This document shows, piece after piece, positions 1-12,429 of a DNA stretch of 64,000 nucleotides. The stretch lies in NCBI GenBank assembly GCA_030734395.1, contig JAUZTG010000020.1, positions 930,001 to 994,000 on the forward strand. The letters are read 5' to 3'. The stretch is from Sarocladium kiliense. Lineage: Eukaryota > Ascomycota > Sordariomycetes > Hypocreales > Sarocladiaceae. Each line of letters starts with the position of its first letter. Positions within the stretch are counted from its first letter, which is position 1. The notes beneath the pieces are model-generated. The model was not told the DNA's origin. It saw only the letters and a list, made by a program, of their open reading frames with translations, and made no database searches. Both the position numbers and the translations under genes were made by a program.

Positions 1-1134
1 AGGTCCATAGCCACCACGTCCAGGGGGTCCATAACCACCTCGACCGCGGTTCGGAGGCCCATAGCCTCCTCGGCCATTGTATGGGCCACCACGGCCTCTG
101 TGAAAGGCGCCACCCATGTCACCACGTCCGCGCGACTGAGAAGGCTCGAATGAAGGATCTCGGGCCACACCGTAGCCATCGGGTCCATTAGTAGGGTTGC
201 CGTAGCGGTCCCGAGATGGTGACCGTGACCCATACGCACGGGCGGCAGCTGCACCACCCAATGCACTTGCTGCTACAGCATCATTGGGTCCTGAGGTCGG
301 AGACCTTTGCGTCAAAGGCACTCGCTCATCGCTGACTTGATCATCCTTCTTGGTCTGTTCGTAGGACGCAAAGGCCGGAAGGATGTCTTTCGGCTGGTTG
401 GCCCCAGAGACCATTGGGATAGAAGGCTGGTTTGCCATGCCAATGTCAACGTTGGCTTTGCTGTTGGCTTCTCTATTATAATAGTTTTCGCCGCTCATTT
501 CCGCATTCTCCTCGATCTTCTTCCTACGGGCCTTGCGGCTTGTCATGGCGCGGCGCATAGCGCAGGTGACGACACCACTGAAGGCAACCAAGATAGTAGC
601 GGCGAGAACAACATAGGTTCCCCAGGCCATGTGCGGAGTAAAGAGGAGAATGTCGACCAGGAAGGACAGGAGGCAGATGAGGAAGGTGATGACAAGAAGA
701 ATAAAGAAGACGAGTAAATATCTCGCCGAGTGTGAGGGAGCGTGAAAGTGGGCCGTAACAGCCATGATGAACATGACCAGGCAGAGGAAGGCAGCCACTG
801 GGTGGACGATGAGGATCGATACAAGTGAACCCCGAACGCTGTCAGGCATATCGAAGGAGTTGGGCTTATCTCGGGATACTCCCTCTGTGTTTGAATCAGC
901 ATATGTCCTGCCTACTCACATGTCTCTCAGAGAGCACATACCAATATCATATCCAATTCCAATGGGTGTACATCCGTCACCACTCTTGCAGTACCCAAAA
1001 ACACCAAATGTCACGTCCTCGAACTGCCCAAGAGGGATGGCCTCGATCACAGGCGTCGACAGCACGGCAAGTAACATGAGAGCAAATGCTGCGAACAGCA
1101 CCACCGCCAGTGGCGTCGCTGGCCGGAGTAGCAT
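1..1134 (-). CDS. palI: PalI/Rim9 pH-response membrane protein (partial, C-terminus beyond window)
   Basis: SUR7/PalI family sensor component of the ambient-pH (Pal/Rim) pathway at the plasma membrane. Exon 1 is 1134-942 and exon 2 is 884-1, with a 57-base intron (donor GTATGT at 941, acceptor CACAG ending at 885). The start at 1134 gives MLLRPATPLAVVLF, the usual PalI opening; an open frame continues upstream but adds no family-like sequence. Visible are the first hydrophobic helix, the G-x-FGVFGYC loop, then three more helices after the intron (HPVAAFL, SARYLLVFFILL, YVVLAATILVAFSGVV) followed by CAMRRAMTSRKARRKKIEENAEMSGENYYNRE, shown here in pieces: CAMRR, RKARRKKIEENAEMSG. The tail is disordered and ends in Gly/Arg/Tyr/Pro-rich RGGYGPP repeats at 1-110, typical of filamentous-fungal PalI. 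The stop codon lies outside the window. Known: palI helps PalH signal alkaline pH; inferred here by similarity. Confidence 0.9.
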
Positions 1135-4100
1135 GACGAAGAATGACAATTGGAGTAAACCAGGAAGAACGTGGACGAGAAGAAGTCGAGGGAATCGACC
1201 CTGAAGGGAGTGTCTGTGATCTGACTTAGGGCGACATGGACAAGGCTGGTGTTGTCTATTCGATAGCAAGAAAGCCTATCGAGGTACCGATTGTCGTCGT
1301 GACGAACAGGAAAGACTGTAGCGCGGTGCGCAAATGAATGGCGGCGATGATTGATCGGAAACGTGCAGCGACAATGCGAAGGAAGCGAGCGATGAATGGG
1401 TAGCTGCTGAGACCGCCTGGGGGGCGGGCCTCAGAGTGTTGAACGAGGTATTGCGGCGCGGGAATAGCGAAGGTGATGGAGCGAGTGGGTGAGAAGTCGA
1501 CGCAAGATTATTCGATCGTTTGTGTTATCGTCGTCGTCGTCGTCGTCGTCGTTGCCAGCGATCAGACGTCGGTGAGAGGAGGAGTCGATTGAGCAAAAGC
1601 GAAGGATGGGGAGGGAGGCGGAGCAACGAGCATTGCGCAGGCGACGACGACGAGACGATTGCGAGTTGCGATGCGAGAGGCACAGGCACAGGCACTCGCC
1701 CACTGGCTCAGGCACAGAGAGGCATCGGGATGGAGCCTGGGATCCGCTGTAATGCCGCTCATCTGCATCAGTGGGGGAGCGGTCCAGGGCGATAAGTTAG
1801 CGGGAGCGGGCTGTGGGCCAGGTCTATCTCTGGGCAAGTGCAGGTATCTCCATGCCACCCTTTCAGGGAGTCTACAGGGCATCCCTCCCCCTCCTCCCTC
1901 TCCTCCTCTGCCCGGAGTCTTCCTCCTCCCTCCATCCACACACCATCCAACACCCTCCTCCACCACCAACCTTGTCCCTGGCGCAACCCAAAGCATGCGC
2001 CAGACTTGCCCTGGCCAAGCTTGACGAGTGGAGATTGCCCGCGGTGGAACCCTCCCAACGGCCAGACTCTAGTTGCTCCATGATGTCGGGCCTTGCTTGT
2101 TCCTGGATGCCGCCCTCCAACCATCGCTCTCCTCGTAACCAGCTGGGGCACCATCCTCACACAGTCAACGTTTCCCACAGACCTCGTCGTCAGACCGGAT
2201 GTGATGACCGTTGGAAAGGCGCCGATCGTCATCGCTGAGCCACCGCGCGACCTGTTCTGCTTCTGTGTGCATGTCGGCCGCGTTCTGGAAGCTGTTGGCA
2301 GGGATCATTAATGAGATGGGCATTGGTTTATCATCCTGCAGGCCAAGCCCCGAACGTGGCCCATCCCACCAAGCAGCCTGCCCCCAGTATCGGCTGCCAT
2401 CTCCGACCAGCCCGTCATCCACCACCATTTGCCTCTGGTCACGGCTAAAAAGAACACCAGCCGCATCAGCGCTATCGAAAGGCTGCTGCTCATGCTCGCG
2501 TCATATCGCGTTATGCTGGGCCTTGCCCTGATCCAGCAGGTGCTGGTTGAGCGTGCGATTCGTAGTGGTTCCTCCTTTGGCCCTAACGAGCCAAGGCCGC
2601 GCACCACAATCCGATGTTTGACTCGGGACTTTGAGCTAGACTATCGAATGTCCGGGCGGAGGTATAGCTGCAAGACATCACATCCTCAGAATGCTGCCGA
2701 GTCCTGTCCAATCGATTCCCGGTCAGACTTGGAACTTTGCTATGCGAACAAGTCCTGCACTTCTCGATGGCTGTCCTTCGACAATGTCCAGGACTTTTGA
2801 ATTAGAGATTGAGAGAGGAACACGAGACACAAGCTTCGTCTAGTCAAGCCAGCGCACTAGAGGCTGAGGATCATCTACATGGCCCTAGTCATTTAGCGGC
2901 GGCGCAAACCAGGAAATGGCTTTGCTAACGCCCAGATCTACACGAGGCATGTCTCCCAGATTTAACAATGAGCTGTACTGTTCGTTGTCGGCATGAGGTC
3001 ATCTTGGATACTCACCAGAGCTTTTTGCACAGCGCAGGCGCCTTGCATGACACTTCTGGCTGGGCATGCATGTCTTATGTTGGCCCTGGTATCCAGTGAT
3101 GCCATTTGTCTGGCCAGCGTGTGAGACACCCAACGTCACTGAGACCAGACCCTGGCCGACTTCAGGAATGCAGGGTTGACGTTATCGTTGTCACTGACAA
3201 CGCGGCATAGATCGCAGATAGCAGATGCTTGGTCTTCAGCATTTCTCAGATCTTCCCGTTGTTGAACAACTCATTGTGTCGTGAGACTGTCGACGCGCAA
3301 TGTCGGCAGAGGGACGTGCCGCAGGACCGACGTTTCACGCTTTAGGTCGCTTCGTCACGCATGGTGGTGCGGGAGATTGGCCGCCCTTGAAACTTGCCGC
3401 ATCTAGGGCACGGTCTTTGCATACCGTCTGGTCCGTGTTCTAACGAGATTCAGAATGACAGCATGTGTGCGAATCCAATTGATGAATTATAGCAGCAGTT
3501 GACGGTGAAAGCAACATCGGATCGTGCCGTGTCATTAACCCCTGGCATGCAAAAGTTGAGTACACATTGAGAACACATTGCATATAGACAAGCATCACTC
3601 GAAGCCCGCTCTGTCTTCAATTTATGAGCCTCATCGCCTCATCCGGACACTTGGCTTGACAGTCCGAACGGTTCAGGATGCGAGCGCTTTTGTTGCTGCC
3701 ATTTCTATTTGCAGCCGAGCAATAGACACCCTCATAACAGGCATCTTCATCTCACTCTTCTGGTCTCACCTTGACGTACTCTGCTACCTGCTTGATTATA
3801 TTCTTTCTTACTTGAATTGATCTCCTGTTCTTCTTGCTTATCAATTCACTTTCCCGCCCCAGCTTCACTTCAGCTCAGTCATCTGCTGTATCTTCGTGTT
3901 TGGTAGTATGTCAGCTTCTGTTGGAGCCCCGTGGAGTGATTGAGACTGGAGATCATTCTACATCCACAAAGTGGTATACAGTGGATCGAGCTGAATCCCC
4001 TTGGCCTTCTGGCTGCATTGGGGACCATTTTGAAGCACAAGCGATGCACAACCCTGATCCGCCTGAACATGGACCCTGTGGACGCGATAAGATAAGGCTG

Positions 4101-4274
4101 ACGGACCCGCTCGGCCTTTTGGTCGACGTCAGCTCCGACGACCTTCGGTGTTTTATGACTACCGAGGGGCATTGACGTCCGTGACTTTTTCTCCTCGCTT
4201 TTCTCTTGTCTTTTGACCCTGACTTCGCCTGCGCAACAAAGATCGAAGCCGCCCAGCACCTCCTGACCACTCTA
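1135..4274. other. 3.1-kb gene-free region between palI and the ABC1 gene
   Basis: Divergent upstream region of two genes. It holds a TCG microsatellite at 1528-1551 and a pyrimidine-rich stretch around 1870-1960. Open frames here (for example 2429-2800 +, 1768-2232 -) overlap each other on both strands, lack family motifs and have no convincing splice partners. I see no RNA gene. Much of 3550-4270 is probably promoter and 5' leader of the ABC1-family gene. Confidence 0.5.
1528..1551. repeat. (TCG)8 microsatellite
   Basis: Eight perfect TCG units in the gene-free region upstream of palI. No coding role seen. Confidence 0.9.
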
Positions 4275-6297
4275 ATGCTCCGCCGCGGCCTCCCGGGTGG
4301 CCTGCGCTCCCTCGCGCCCGCTCGTGTACCGCAACATCATGGCACCTGGATATCAAGGCGTCATGTCCAAACCTCAGGCGGCCCCTTTCAACCGCTTCGT
4401 CCTCCCTCTCCCAGCGACCTTGGTGCGCCGCGAGCTGCGAAGCAATACCCCCGCGGTCGCAAATGGACGCGCCGTATCGTGAGGGTTGTCGTCGTTGGCG
4501 GCGTTCTCTATCTTGCTGATCGCCAGCTCTACTCTTCTGGTGGCATGCGATCCCTCCGAACCTTCGCAACCGGTCTCATCATCGCCATCGACTACAAGCT
4601 TAACTTCCGCGCGAACCCCATCACCGGCGGTACGATTCAGGACTTGCACTTTCGCAACGCTGCACGTGTCTTCGATCTGATCGGCGCGAACGGCGGCTTG
4701 TACACGAAGATCGGACAGGCCATCGCCATGCAGAGCGCATTGCTGCCGCCGGAGTTCCAGAAGATGTTTGCGCGCATGTTTGATGATGCGTACCAAGATG
4801 AGTGGAAGGATGTTGAGGCGGTGATCAAGGAAGACTTTGGGAAGAGCGTGGAAGAAGTGTTTGGAGTGAGCTTCGTCGGCAAAGAGGGACTCGGGCTCAT
4901 GGAGAAGAAGGCGCGCGCCAGTGCGAGTGTTGCGCAGGTGCACTGGGCAAAGCTTCCGGATGGAAGAGAGGTTGCTATCAAAGTTCAGAAGCGTGAGATC
5001 GCAAAGCAGCGATCGTGGGATCTGTGGTCTTTCAAGTAAGTGTTGCAAACAAACTGCTACTCCAACGCGGTCATGAGCTAACATAATATCAAGGACTGTG
5101 ACTTGGATCTATTCCAAGTGGTTCAATCTCCCCTTTGATACCCTCGTGCCGTTTATCACTGAGCGTCTCGACCTGGAAATGGACTTTGTGAACGAGGCGA
5201 AGAACTCAGAGACCATGCGAGCGCTTCTTCTAGCTGAGCCAAGCTTGAAGAACCGCGTCTACATTCCAAAAGTGTACGAAGACATGTCATCGAAGCGAGT
5301 CCTGACTACTGAGTGGATCGAAGGCGTACGGTTGTGGGACAAGGAGGCTATGACTTCGAGATGGGTGGGTGGACACGGTAAGGCCTCCCCAGGCGTTGGT
5401 GGCAAACTCCCCGACTTTGATGTCGATGCCGTACGGAGAGCAGTGCGTACCCAGCCGTACATCGAGAAGCTCAAGCCGGAACGTCAAGAGTGGAGAGGGC
5501 CACGAGGCAAAGGCGGACTGGGTCTCTCACCGAAAGAGGTTATGACGACTATGGTCGACCTCTTCTCGGCCCAGATCTATTCGTGGGGTGTCGTTCACTG
5601 CGATCCCCACCCAGGAAACATCTTCATCCGCCGTCTTGCCAACGGCCGTGCTGAGCTCGTTCTCATCGACCACGGTCTCTACTCCTACATGGAGCCAGCA
5701 TTCCGTCGGCAGTACTGCCAGCTTTGGAAGGCGCTTCTCACATTCGATAACAAGACCATTCAAGGCATAGCAACAGACTGGGGCATCAACGCGGCTGAGT
5801 TCCTCGGCAGCGCGACGCTTCTGCGTCCGTACGAGGGCCACAAGGACGCTGAGACCAAGGAGCGCGAGTCACGCATGTCGAACCGCGAACGGAGCTTCCA
5901 GATGCATCAGAAGATGATGGATGGAGTGAGAGATATGCTCTCTAACGAGGACAAGTGGCCCAAAGAGCTCATCTTCCTGGGACGCAACATGCGTATTGTC
6001 CAAGGCAACAATCAATACCTTGGCTCACCCGTCAACCGTGTGAAGATGATGGGTCAATGGGCGAGCCGCAGTCTTTACGCGGATAAGAACCTTCCTATTG
6101 GAAGGCGATTTGAGAACGCGCTGAACCATGTTTTGTTCAAGTTTGTGCTTGCAGCGAGCGATGTTGCATTCTACTTCTTCAAGATGAGGCAGTGGCTAGG
6201 AATTGGAGGTGGAATGGAAGATGAGATGGAGGTGAGGATGAAGCAGATGGCTGAGGAGTATGGCGTTGAGCTGCAGCAGCCCATTTTCGAAGGTTGA
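4275..6297 (+). CDS. Mitochondrial ABC1/ADCK (UbiB-type) atypical kinase
   Basis: UbiB/ABC1-family protein, 654 residues, closest in build to yeast Mcp2 (YLR253W) rather than Coq8. Exons 4275-5035 and 5094-6297; 58-base intron with GTAAGT donor, a GAGCTAACAT branch-like site and CAAG acceptor. The first ATG at 4275 gives an Arg-rich, acid-free N-terminus with RRHVQTS near residue 28, a good mitochondrial presequence, then a hydrophobic segment (about 69-82). Family motifs: KxGQ (KIGQ, 145-148), the ASVAQVH loop that replaces the P-loop, the VAIK lysine (about 235), the catalytic loop HCDPHPGN (422-429) and LIDHG (444-448) in place of DFG. Such proteins act in the inner membrane in lipid or quinone homeostasis; the substrate is unknown. 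An insert near residues 340-400 (VGGHGKASPG onward) is typical of the Mcp2 group as I recall it; that assignment is the less certain part. Confidence 0.9.
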
Positions 6298-7001
6298 GGC
6301 TTTAGAGAGCTGAGCGTGGCGCTGGGATCATCTCTCCACTGAGTGCTGTTCTTTTTGCATACTTGGGTGCATATAGCCTACTGGCTGGAGTTAGAGGGTC
6401 GTCACTGAAACAGGACACATTGTAGATCCTATAGATAGAAAGGGCGCATAAGACAAATCTCCGAACATCATACCACTCTTACGGCTTCTTCCTCTCTTAC
6501 GCACCTCAGCTGCTTCGTGGCTACAGGTTCCTCCACGGCTCTGGACACGAAGGCAATTTCTCTGTGCAAATCAAGTGGTCAGGCACTGCATTTCGATCAC
6601 CAGTAGTGTTCGTGTCGTCCACGAACAACAGCTGGGCCTCAATAGTCAACCCGGCGGTGTCACCAAGCACAAGTAATCGACGTGGTGATGCCACGTCATG
6701 TTCAGGGGTCAGAGCTTCGTATCGCCAATTCTGAGCTTTGCCTTACACCATGCCGATTGAGAGGCTCGGGAACGTCGTGCTCCCGACTTGACTTGAAAGG
6801 CGAACGAGATCACGATTCCCGAGGTCACTAGGCTCCTTATTAGGGCGACGGAGTTTGACTCAGACCAGCATTCGTCTAAAGAAGCTTTTGAAACGCTGCT
6901 TTTCATATTAATAGGGTGAGCATACTTGTTAACAGGTAACAGCCGCCAGCTTTCGTCATGGTTGATACTTGGCTACCTAATTAGCATGTTGCACTCAACC
7001 T
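6298..7001. other. Convergent 3' region
   Basis: Between the 3' ends of the ABC1-family gene (+) and the carboxylesterase (-). No gene, RNA or repeat recognised. Confidence 0.6.
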
Positions 7002-8808
7002 TTAGCGATCGTACACGTCTAGGTTTCCGGAAAGAACCAGGTCAATGGCCTCCAACCGGTATGTGTCACCCTCAATCCGGTGAGTTGTGTTCCCCTCGTA
7101 CACGAAGTTCTTCCCACTGCCGCAACCATACTGCGGCCATCGCGGTACCATTCCTCCAATGGTTGGTGCAGCTTTCTCACGGCCCCTCCAGCCATTTGGG
7201 TTGCCAGTAGAGACAAACTTGATCAGATCACTGCTCATAAGTCGAGCGAGATCTTTATAAGACTCAGAAAGCCCCTCGAAAGGATTAACGCGGACAGGTG
7301 GGTATCCCACGCCATCAAGGTTGCGCATAGCAAAAGCCACCTCAACAAAGTGTGTTGCTCCGTCGAGGTATGTTGCCCACGCCGGAATGGCATTGAACCT
7401 ATACGACCAGACTGGCAACTTGTTCTGAGCCCAAACCCGTGCTGCCAGCCGACGGGGAGCAATCATCGTAGTGTCGCCGTAGTACGTGGCCACTGGACGA
7501 TACAAAGCCCCTACAGACGGAGGAGGAACCCAGTCCTCGGCCTGTTCAGGAAGAATTTGCTCTGTTGACTCGTCGGTGTATATATCCACGATTTCCTGGG
7601 CGAAAGACGAATTCATGGAAGACGAACCTCTCCTCAAGGCTTGAAGAAACTGGTCTGCAGTATTGAGGCCCTTCGGAGCGAAGGAGGTACCTTCGTCGGT
7701 ATTATCGCCAATGATCACGGGTATCTTGACAAGTTCACCATCAGCAAGCTGCAGCGAGGAATGGCGAGCTATCAAATCGCCATCAATCTTGGGTCTCCAG
7801 GAACCTGAGAGCTCAGTGGTGTTGATGACAGAGTTGAGGCTCTCAAATGACAGCCCACGGAGGCATTCGATAGGCGCGTAAGATGTATCGCAGTCAGTCC
7901 GCTCTAGCAGTAGATTCCAAGAGTTCTCTGCCAAATCAGTCTGCGAGTTAAGAGAAAGTGGCCCACCGCTTTCCATGATAGCTTGATGGAATAGGCCGTC
8001 ATCGCGGCCATTGTAAGCAAGGATTTGGGAACCGACTGAGGCAGCACCAGCGCTCTGTCCCCATATGGTGATTCGTTCGGGGTCGCCACCAAAGGCAGCG
8101 ATATTCTCCTTGACCCAGTGAAGGAACAGACGCTGGTCGCGTAGGCCCATGTTTGATGACCCGCTCGCGAAGAATTGCTCAGAATTAAGGAAGCCCCAAG
8201 CACTCAGGCGGTAGTTGAGACTGACGGCAATGATAGGGTGGTCAATGGTCTTGGACTGGTCAACCATGAAGGACAAGTTGTAGCGGAGGTCACTGCCGGC
8301 GCCTTGAACATAGCCACCACCATGAATCCATATGACAACCGGAAGCTTTTCATGATGGTGCCCTGACGGTCGCCACACGTTCAGGTAAAGACAGTCCTGG
8401 AAACTGTAAGTTCGAATGTCCGTATCATAAGTAAACAGATTGGAGCCTCACCTCACTGGTCTCGTAGCCGAGCTGAGATGGCTGAAGCAAGTATTAGCGG
8501 CCTGGAAATAAAGACAGGACATCAGCTCATACGCCATAGCCTACGCAGGAGGCAGAAAGTTTCTTAACATCCCGAGATCCCGTCCAACTACTGTCGAGGG
8601 ATGCTGGATTGCGAAAACGCAGGTCTCCGATAGGTGGTTGGGCGTACGGGATTCCAAGGAATGCATCTTGGTCGTAGCCAGGTAGATGTACTCCAGTGTA
8701 TGTGCCATTGCGGACTGTAGCCTTTGGCTGGCTGCCTTGACTGGAGGGCGTTGGCAGAGCTACAGCAGCACTGGCAAGCAGCGCGGGCCAAAATTGTTTA
8801 AACTTCAT
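7002..8808 (-). CDS. Secreted type-B carboxylesterase/lipase
   Basis: Alpha/beta-hydrolase of the carboxylesterase type B (cholinesterase-like) family, 566 residues. Three exons: 8808-8533, a 30-base microexon 8481-8452 (PSQLGYETSE) and 8396-7002. The microexon is needed to restore the family sequence QLGYETSEDCLYLNVW; its second intron uses GTGAGG and TTTCCAG. An N-terminal hydrophobic stretch ending in AVALPTP is a likely signal peptide. Catalytic features: oxyanion HGGG (127-130), nucleophile Ser217 in GQSAG, acid Glu337 in DNTDEGTSF, His451 in DGATHF. Cys in EDCLYL and SASCV would give the usual N-terminal disulphide. Substrate cannot be told from sequence; family members hydrolyse lipids, esters or feruloyl-type bonds. 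It stands alone, with no metabolic neighbours. Confidence 0.92.
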
Positions 8809-11800
8809 TTTGCCGAACGAACTAGAACATTTGTCATGACAGCTATTGAATCCTAATTGCTTATTTTCAAGCTTCTTTAATATTGCAGCAACTTGTGAAC
8901 TGGGCGATACCGTCGCCCTGTTTCTAAGCCGGATAAGATCTTAACCTCCAATGTTACCGACCGAAGCGGAGAGAGTGCGGGGAAACAGAGCTAGAGATGG
9001 GTTTAGTATCCACAGTGTTTGCTTCCGCATTCTAGGGCAATATTTTCCTGTCCTCTACTCCGTAGACTACGATCAACTTCCCCAGGTCGGCTAGGATAAG
9101 TGCCGCCTACACGCCCGATAGCTCTGTCATTTCGTCATTGCCGTTAGGGCTATGGTGCTTTCACGGCCATGTGCCGAATTCCGAGGTCTGCTGACCAACT
9201 GCATGAGGAGGTAGCCGGTACCAGGATGAAAGTTGCCTCGTGAGTCTGTGGACAGATCCTACCTTGTATGAATCTTCATCCAGATACAAAGTAGGGTCAG
9301 TGGAAGAGGGTTAATGTTTCTGCCGCTCCCAGATCTGGGTTTGAGTCCTCCATATCGCATTTGGGTATCGAATAGAACCGCTGCTTGTATGAAGCGATGT
9401 GATGAACCGCTCTCTCAGTTGGATACTCCCTTGGATCTCGCTGTTCAGTGTGACGATGTTCTTCCGACAATTAGTTGCCATACTGTTCCTTGCGGCCAGG
9501 GCAGCTCAGCAATAAGCCTACCTCGTATACAGAGATCAGTCCCGACTCAGGGGCGATCATTTCGAGGAGTGTGTCTATGGCCAAGACTACGTCCAGTCGC
9601 AAGTCTCCGATGGCCATATCACAACGTTTAAGAGCAACTCGATGACATTGGCCCAAAGACATCCCATCTGCTTTTGAAATGTCAATCCAAGTTACTACCA
9701 AAGTTCCACACATATCAAGGCCGAAAACCTCATGTCCCGTGCCACTCCATGTCGAGGGCAACCGTTTCATGTTGGAAAAGTACAGGGTAAGCGGAAGGGG
9801 ATTCAAGCCCAGGGGTTCAAGCGTGATCGAATAGAAAGGGGCTTCGATGGAGCCACATTCTCTTCCCGGTCCTCTCCTCACGCATATGCAGGGACAGGGG
9901 ATCGGATCATGGCAGAACCACGTTTGTAACTCGTCGTCGGGGCGTTTCACCGTCGACTTGCCAAGGAACCTTGCAGGGTATTGCCCGAACGACCGTTGCA
10001 CAACAGGTCGCTCATGAGCCAGCAGCCCAATGAGGACGACAAGAAATATCGCGCAACACGCGACTGGTTTGCCAGTATTTAGGGGGCTGAACGCTATCAA
10101 TTCACAATGACTGATTTTCGACGTGATAAATGGCCTGCCCTGGCTCCATCACGGGTCGTTATTTGGTAAATGGGACAACACTGCAGTCAGACAGCAGCAG
10201 CAATTTCCATCCAGAGGAAGACTCCTGAGCATATCAAACGATACTATTCTCCATGCCCTGGGGCGGTTGGTCACGGCGTCAGAACTCAACTTGAGACGGG
10301 CAAATTAGTTGGAAACCACTGGAGCATACAGTTATAATCAATCGCATAGCACACTCCGCAGCCGTAACGTTTTTGCTGATGCAATTGTCCGAAAAGTTCG
10401 GACCATGCTGGATGTGAACGAGGAAGGCGGCAAGACGAAAACCGTCTATCGACCAGATCTCCATTGCTTCATCCTTGTTGTATAGTGGCCAATAAATATG
10501 TAAAGGATGGAGGTCGTTGTCCAGAGGTTTTGGAGGCGACCAGTTGCATCGTGTACTCATTCCGTACCAAACCTACACCGAGTTCACCGAAGCAGTCAGA
10601 TACCTACCTAGTCGTGTTTCTGAGGCTATGATGCGCCGCGCGCACGATTTTTGATCGTCGCGTCCGACAGCAGATCATCTGTAGCGGCATTGAGGCGAGG
10701 AGCACGGCCCCTGGCTGCCCACAGCAATCTTGATGGCGAGCACAGGAGCTGACGCTAGTGTCGCGCGAAGAAGGTGTCTCAGACATTGTTTCCTCGGTCC
10801 GTCAGCCGCGACAGTGTCTCTGTATAGCCTCGTGGGTTCCTGGATGATGATTCTTTCCTGAAGGCTGGCTGCCAATGTCTCGACCCTTTCTTTCGTCGAG
10901 TAGCCCGAAGGTTTGGTTGGACTGAACACATCTCCCAACACACATGTCAGCTGGGGACGTCAAGCTTGTGTCAAAATGGGCGCTATGCAGCTCGTTCCCA
11001 CACGCGTAACCCAGTCAGGACCCCGTTCCTGGTGGATAATGGACCCTGGCGTAACCAAAAATCCTCCAAGGAGCTTGTAAAAGCCGGCTTTAGCTAGACA
11101 CAAGATGAGACGATTGGTACTGGAATTTCGGCCAAGAACCTTCACATTTGAGCGAGACGCTTGCAGCCCATGAGAACAAGGACCAATCGCATTGAGATCG
11201 TCTTCCGGCCGCGTGGTTTGTGCACGCGCTAAGCTCTCTGTTCTTGGTGTGCCCGCGACCTGAAGATGGATGGAAGATTGGCGGCAGTTGGCGAACGTTG
11301 ATTGAACGTTGAAAGAGGTGTGTCGCATTACTTCTTTGTCTGTGCCCAGCTGAGGGACTGGTGGGATGATCGGGCATACGACCTGTCGTCAGCACTATTG
11401 AACAAGCACTGAACTCAGACGCGACGGCCCACGAGGCAGATCCTAGTCGAGGGGCAGCGAATAGGCGGATGGAAGCAGGATAATAAGGAGGACCGGGGAA
11501 ATGCACGAGGGTAGATGCGTGCAACAGCGCGGCCTCAAGCACACGCCCCCCCTTTTGCCTTGCAGGAGGGCCGCTGTCTGCCACTGTGGAGGAGCCCACT
11601 CGGTGCTGCAGCCACTGCACTAGTGCCCAGTTGAAGGTCCATTGGCCTTGATGAGTGGTGGTCTTGCAGTGTCTGTAGCGTGCGTAGGAGCGAGAACACA
11701 GGAGTCCGTGCCATGGTGATAATACCACAGTGGTGGTGAAGAGAGGAGACAATGGGAAGAGTCCAGCCTAGCTGAGGTGGGTGTCTGCAGGTACAGGCTA

Positions 11801-12429
11801 CCTGCGCGTTGCTGGGGTCCGCCTCCCGAATGCAGGTACCAGCCACCCAGGGACTCCCACTGCCACCACTGTAACGGCACCAGTCCGCTGTGATGGCTGC
11901 AACCCCGTCCTGCTTTTTTGCTCATGCTCAAGCTGCTCCCACCTTTCCTCTGCCCAAGTTCTAGGGGCCCCGTCACCGTTGAGCGCACTTAGTTCCTCCT
12001 CGCTCACTTCCGTTGCCTCTTCCCCCTCCAGCTGCGAAAGGGGTTTCCGATGCGCTTGCGCTGAGAGCATCTTGAAGTGTCCAGTCCAATTCTCTACGAT
12101 CGTTCATTGCCATCCTTGATTCTTCTTCTGCTGCATATCTTCTGCACCTTCAGCCTCTCTCTTCTGCCTGCAACGCACGCGAATCCCTGAACCAGTCCTA
12201 CTACTACTACCACCACTGCCGAACTTCGATCCATTACCAGCCGTCCCGACCTTCTTAAGCTTCGACCACGGCCCCCTCATCCGGACTTGTCTCGTCTTGT
12301 CCATATCGACTACCTGCTTACGTCTGCGTTGCGCAAGCAAAATTCATAGACTCGCCAATTTTGACCAATCGTCTCTATACGGCCGTTTGCGCCTTCTCTG
12401 TCGCACCACTGGTCCATTGCTTTTGAAGC
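8809..12429. other. 3.6-kb region without a firm gene
   Basis: Upstream of the esterase (-) and of the septin-like gene (+). It holds two minus-strand frames described separately (9471-10560). The frame at 11090-11752 (-) is Pro/Ser/His-rich, crossed by frames on both strands, and not believed. 12100-12420 is CT-rich and is probably the promoter and leader of the septin-like gene. Confidence 0.45.
9471..10560 (-). pseudogene. Possible remnant of a DUF3176-like membrane protein gene
   Basis: Two minus-strand frames, 10560-10279 (starts with a true ATG, 93 residues) and about 10090-9471 (about 205 residues, no ATG near its start). The first carries NVTAAECAMRLIITVC, which resembles the ATECALYFCV-type block I know from fungal DUF3176 proteins. 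The second begins with a single hydrophobic helix (VACCAIFLVVLIGLLA) like the C-terminal helix of that family. Between them the frame is broken and I cannot find a clean splice; the text after the helix does not match the family well. It may be a decayed copy, an intron-containing gene I failed to join, or chance. Confidence is low. Confidence 0.2.

Noticed and set aside
1562..2238. Overlapping frames of 120-154 residues on both strands
   Set aside because: They arise from pyrimidine-rich, stop-poor DNA; no motif in any of them.
4374..5084. 236-residue frame on the minus strand
   Set aside because: It lies wholly over the ABC1-family exon 1 and intron; it has no motif and is a shadow of the real gene.
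9790..9815. B-box-like GGGCTTGAATCCCC on the minus strand
   Set aside because: No A box or cloverleaf around it, so not a tRNA.
11090..11752. 220-residue minus-strand frame upstream of the septin-like gene
   Set aside because: Low-complexity Ser/His/Arg composition, overlapped by other frames on both strands, no family motif and no splice partner.
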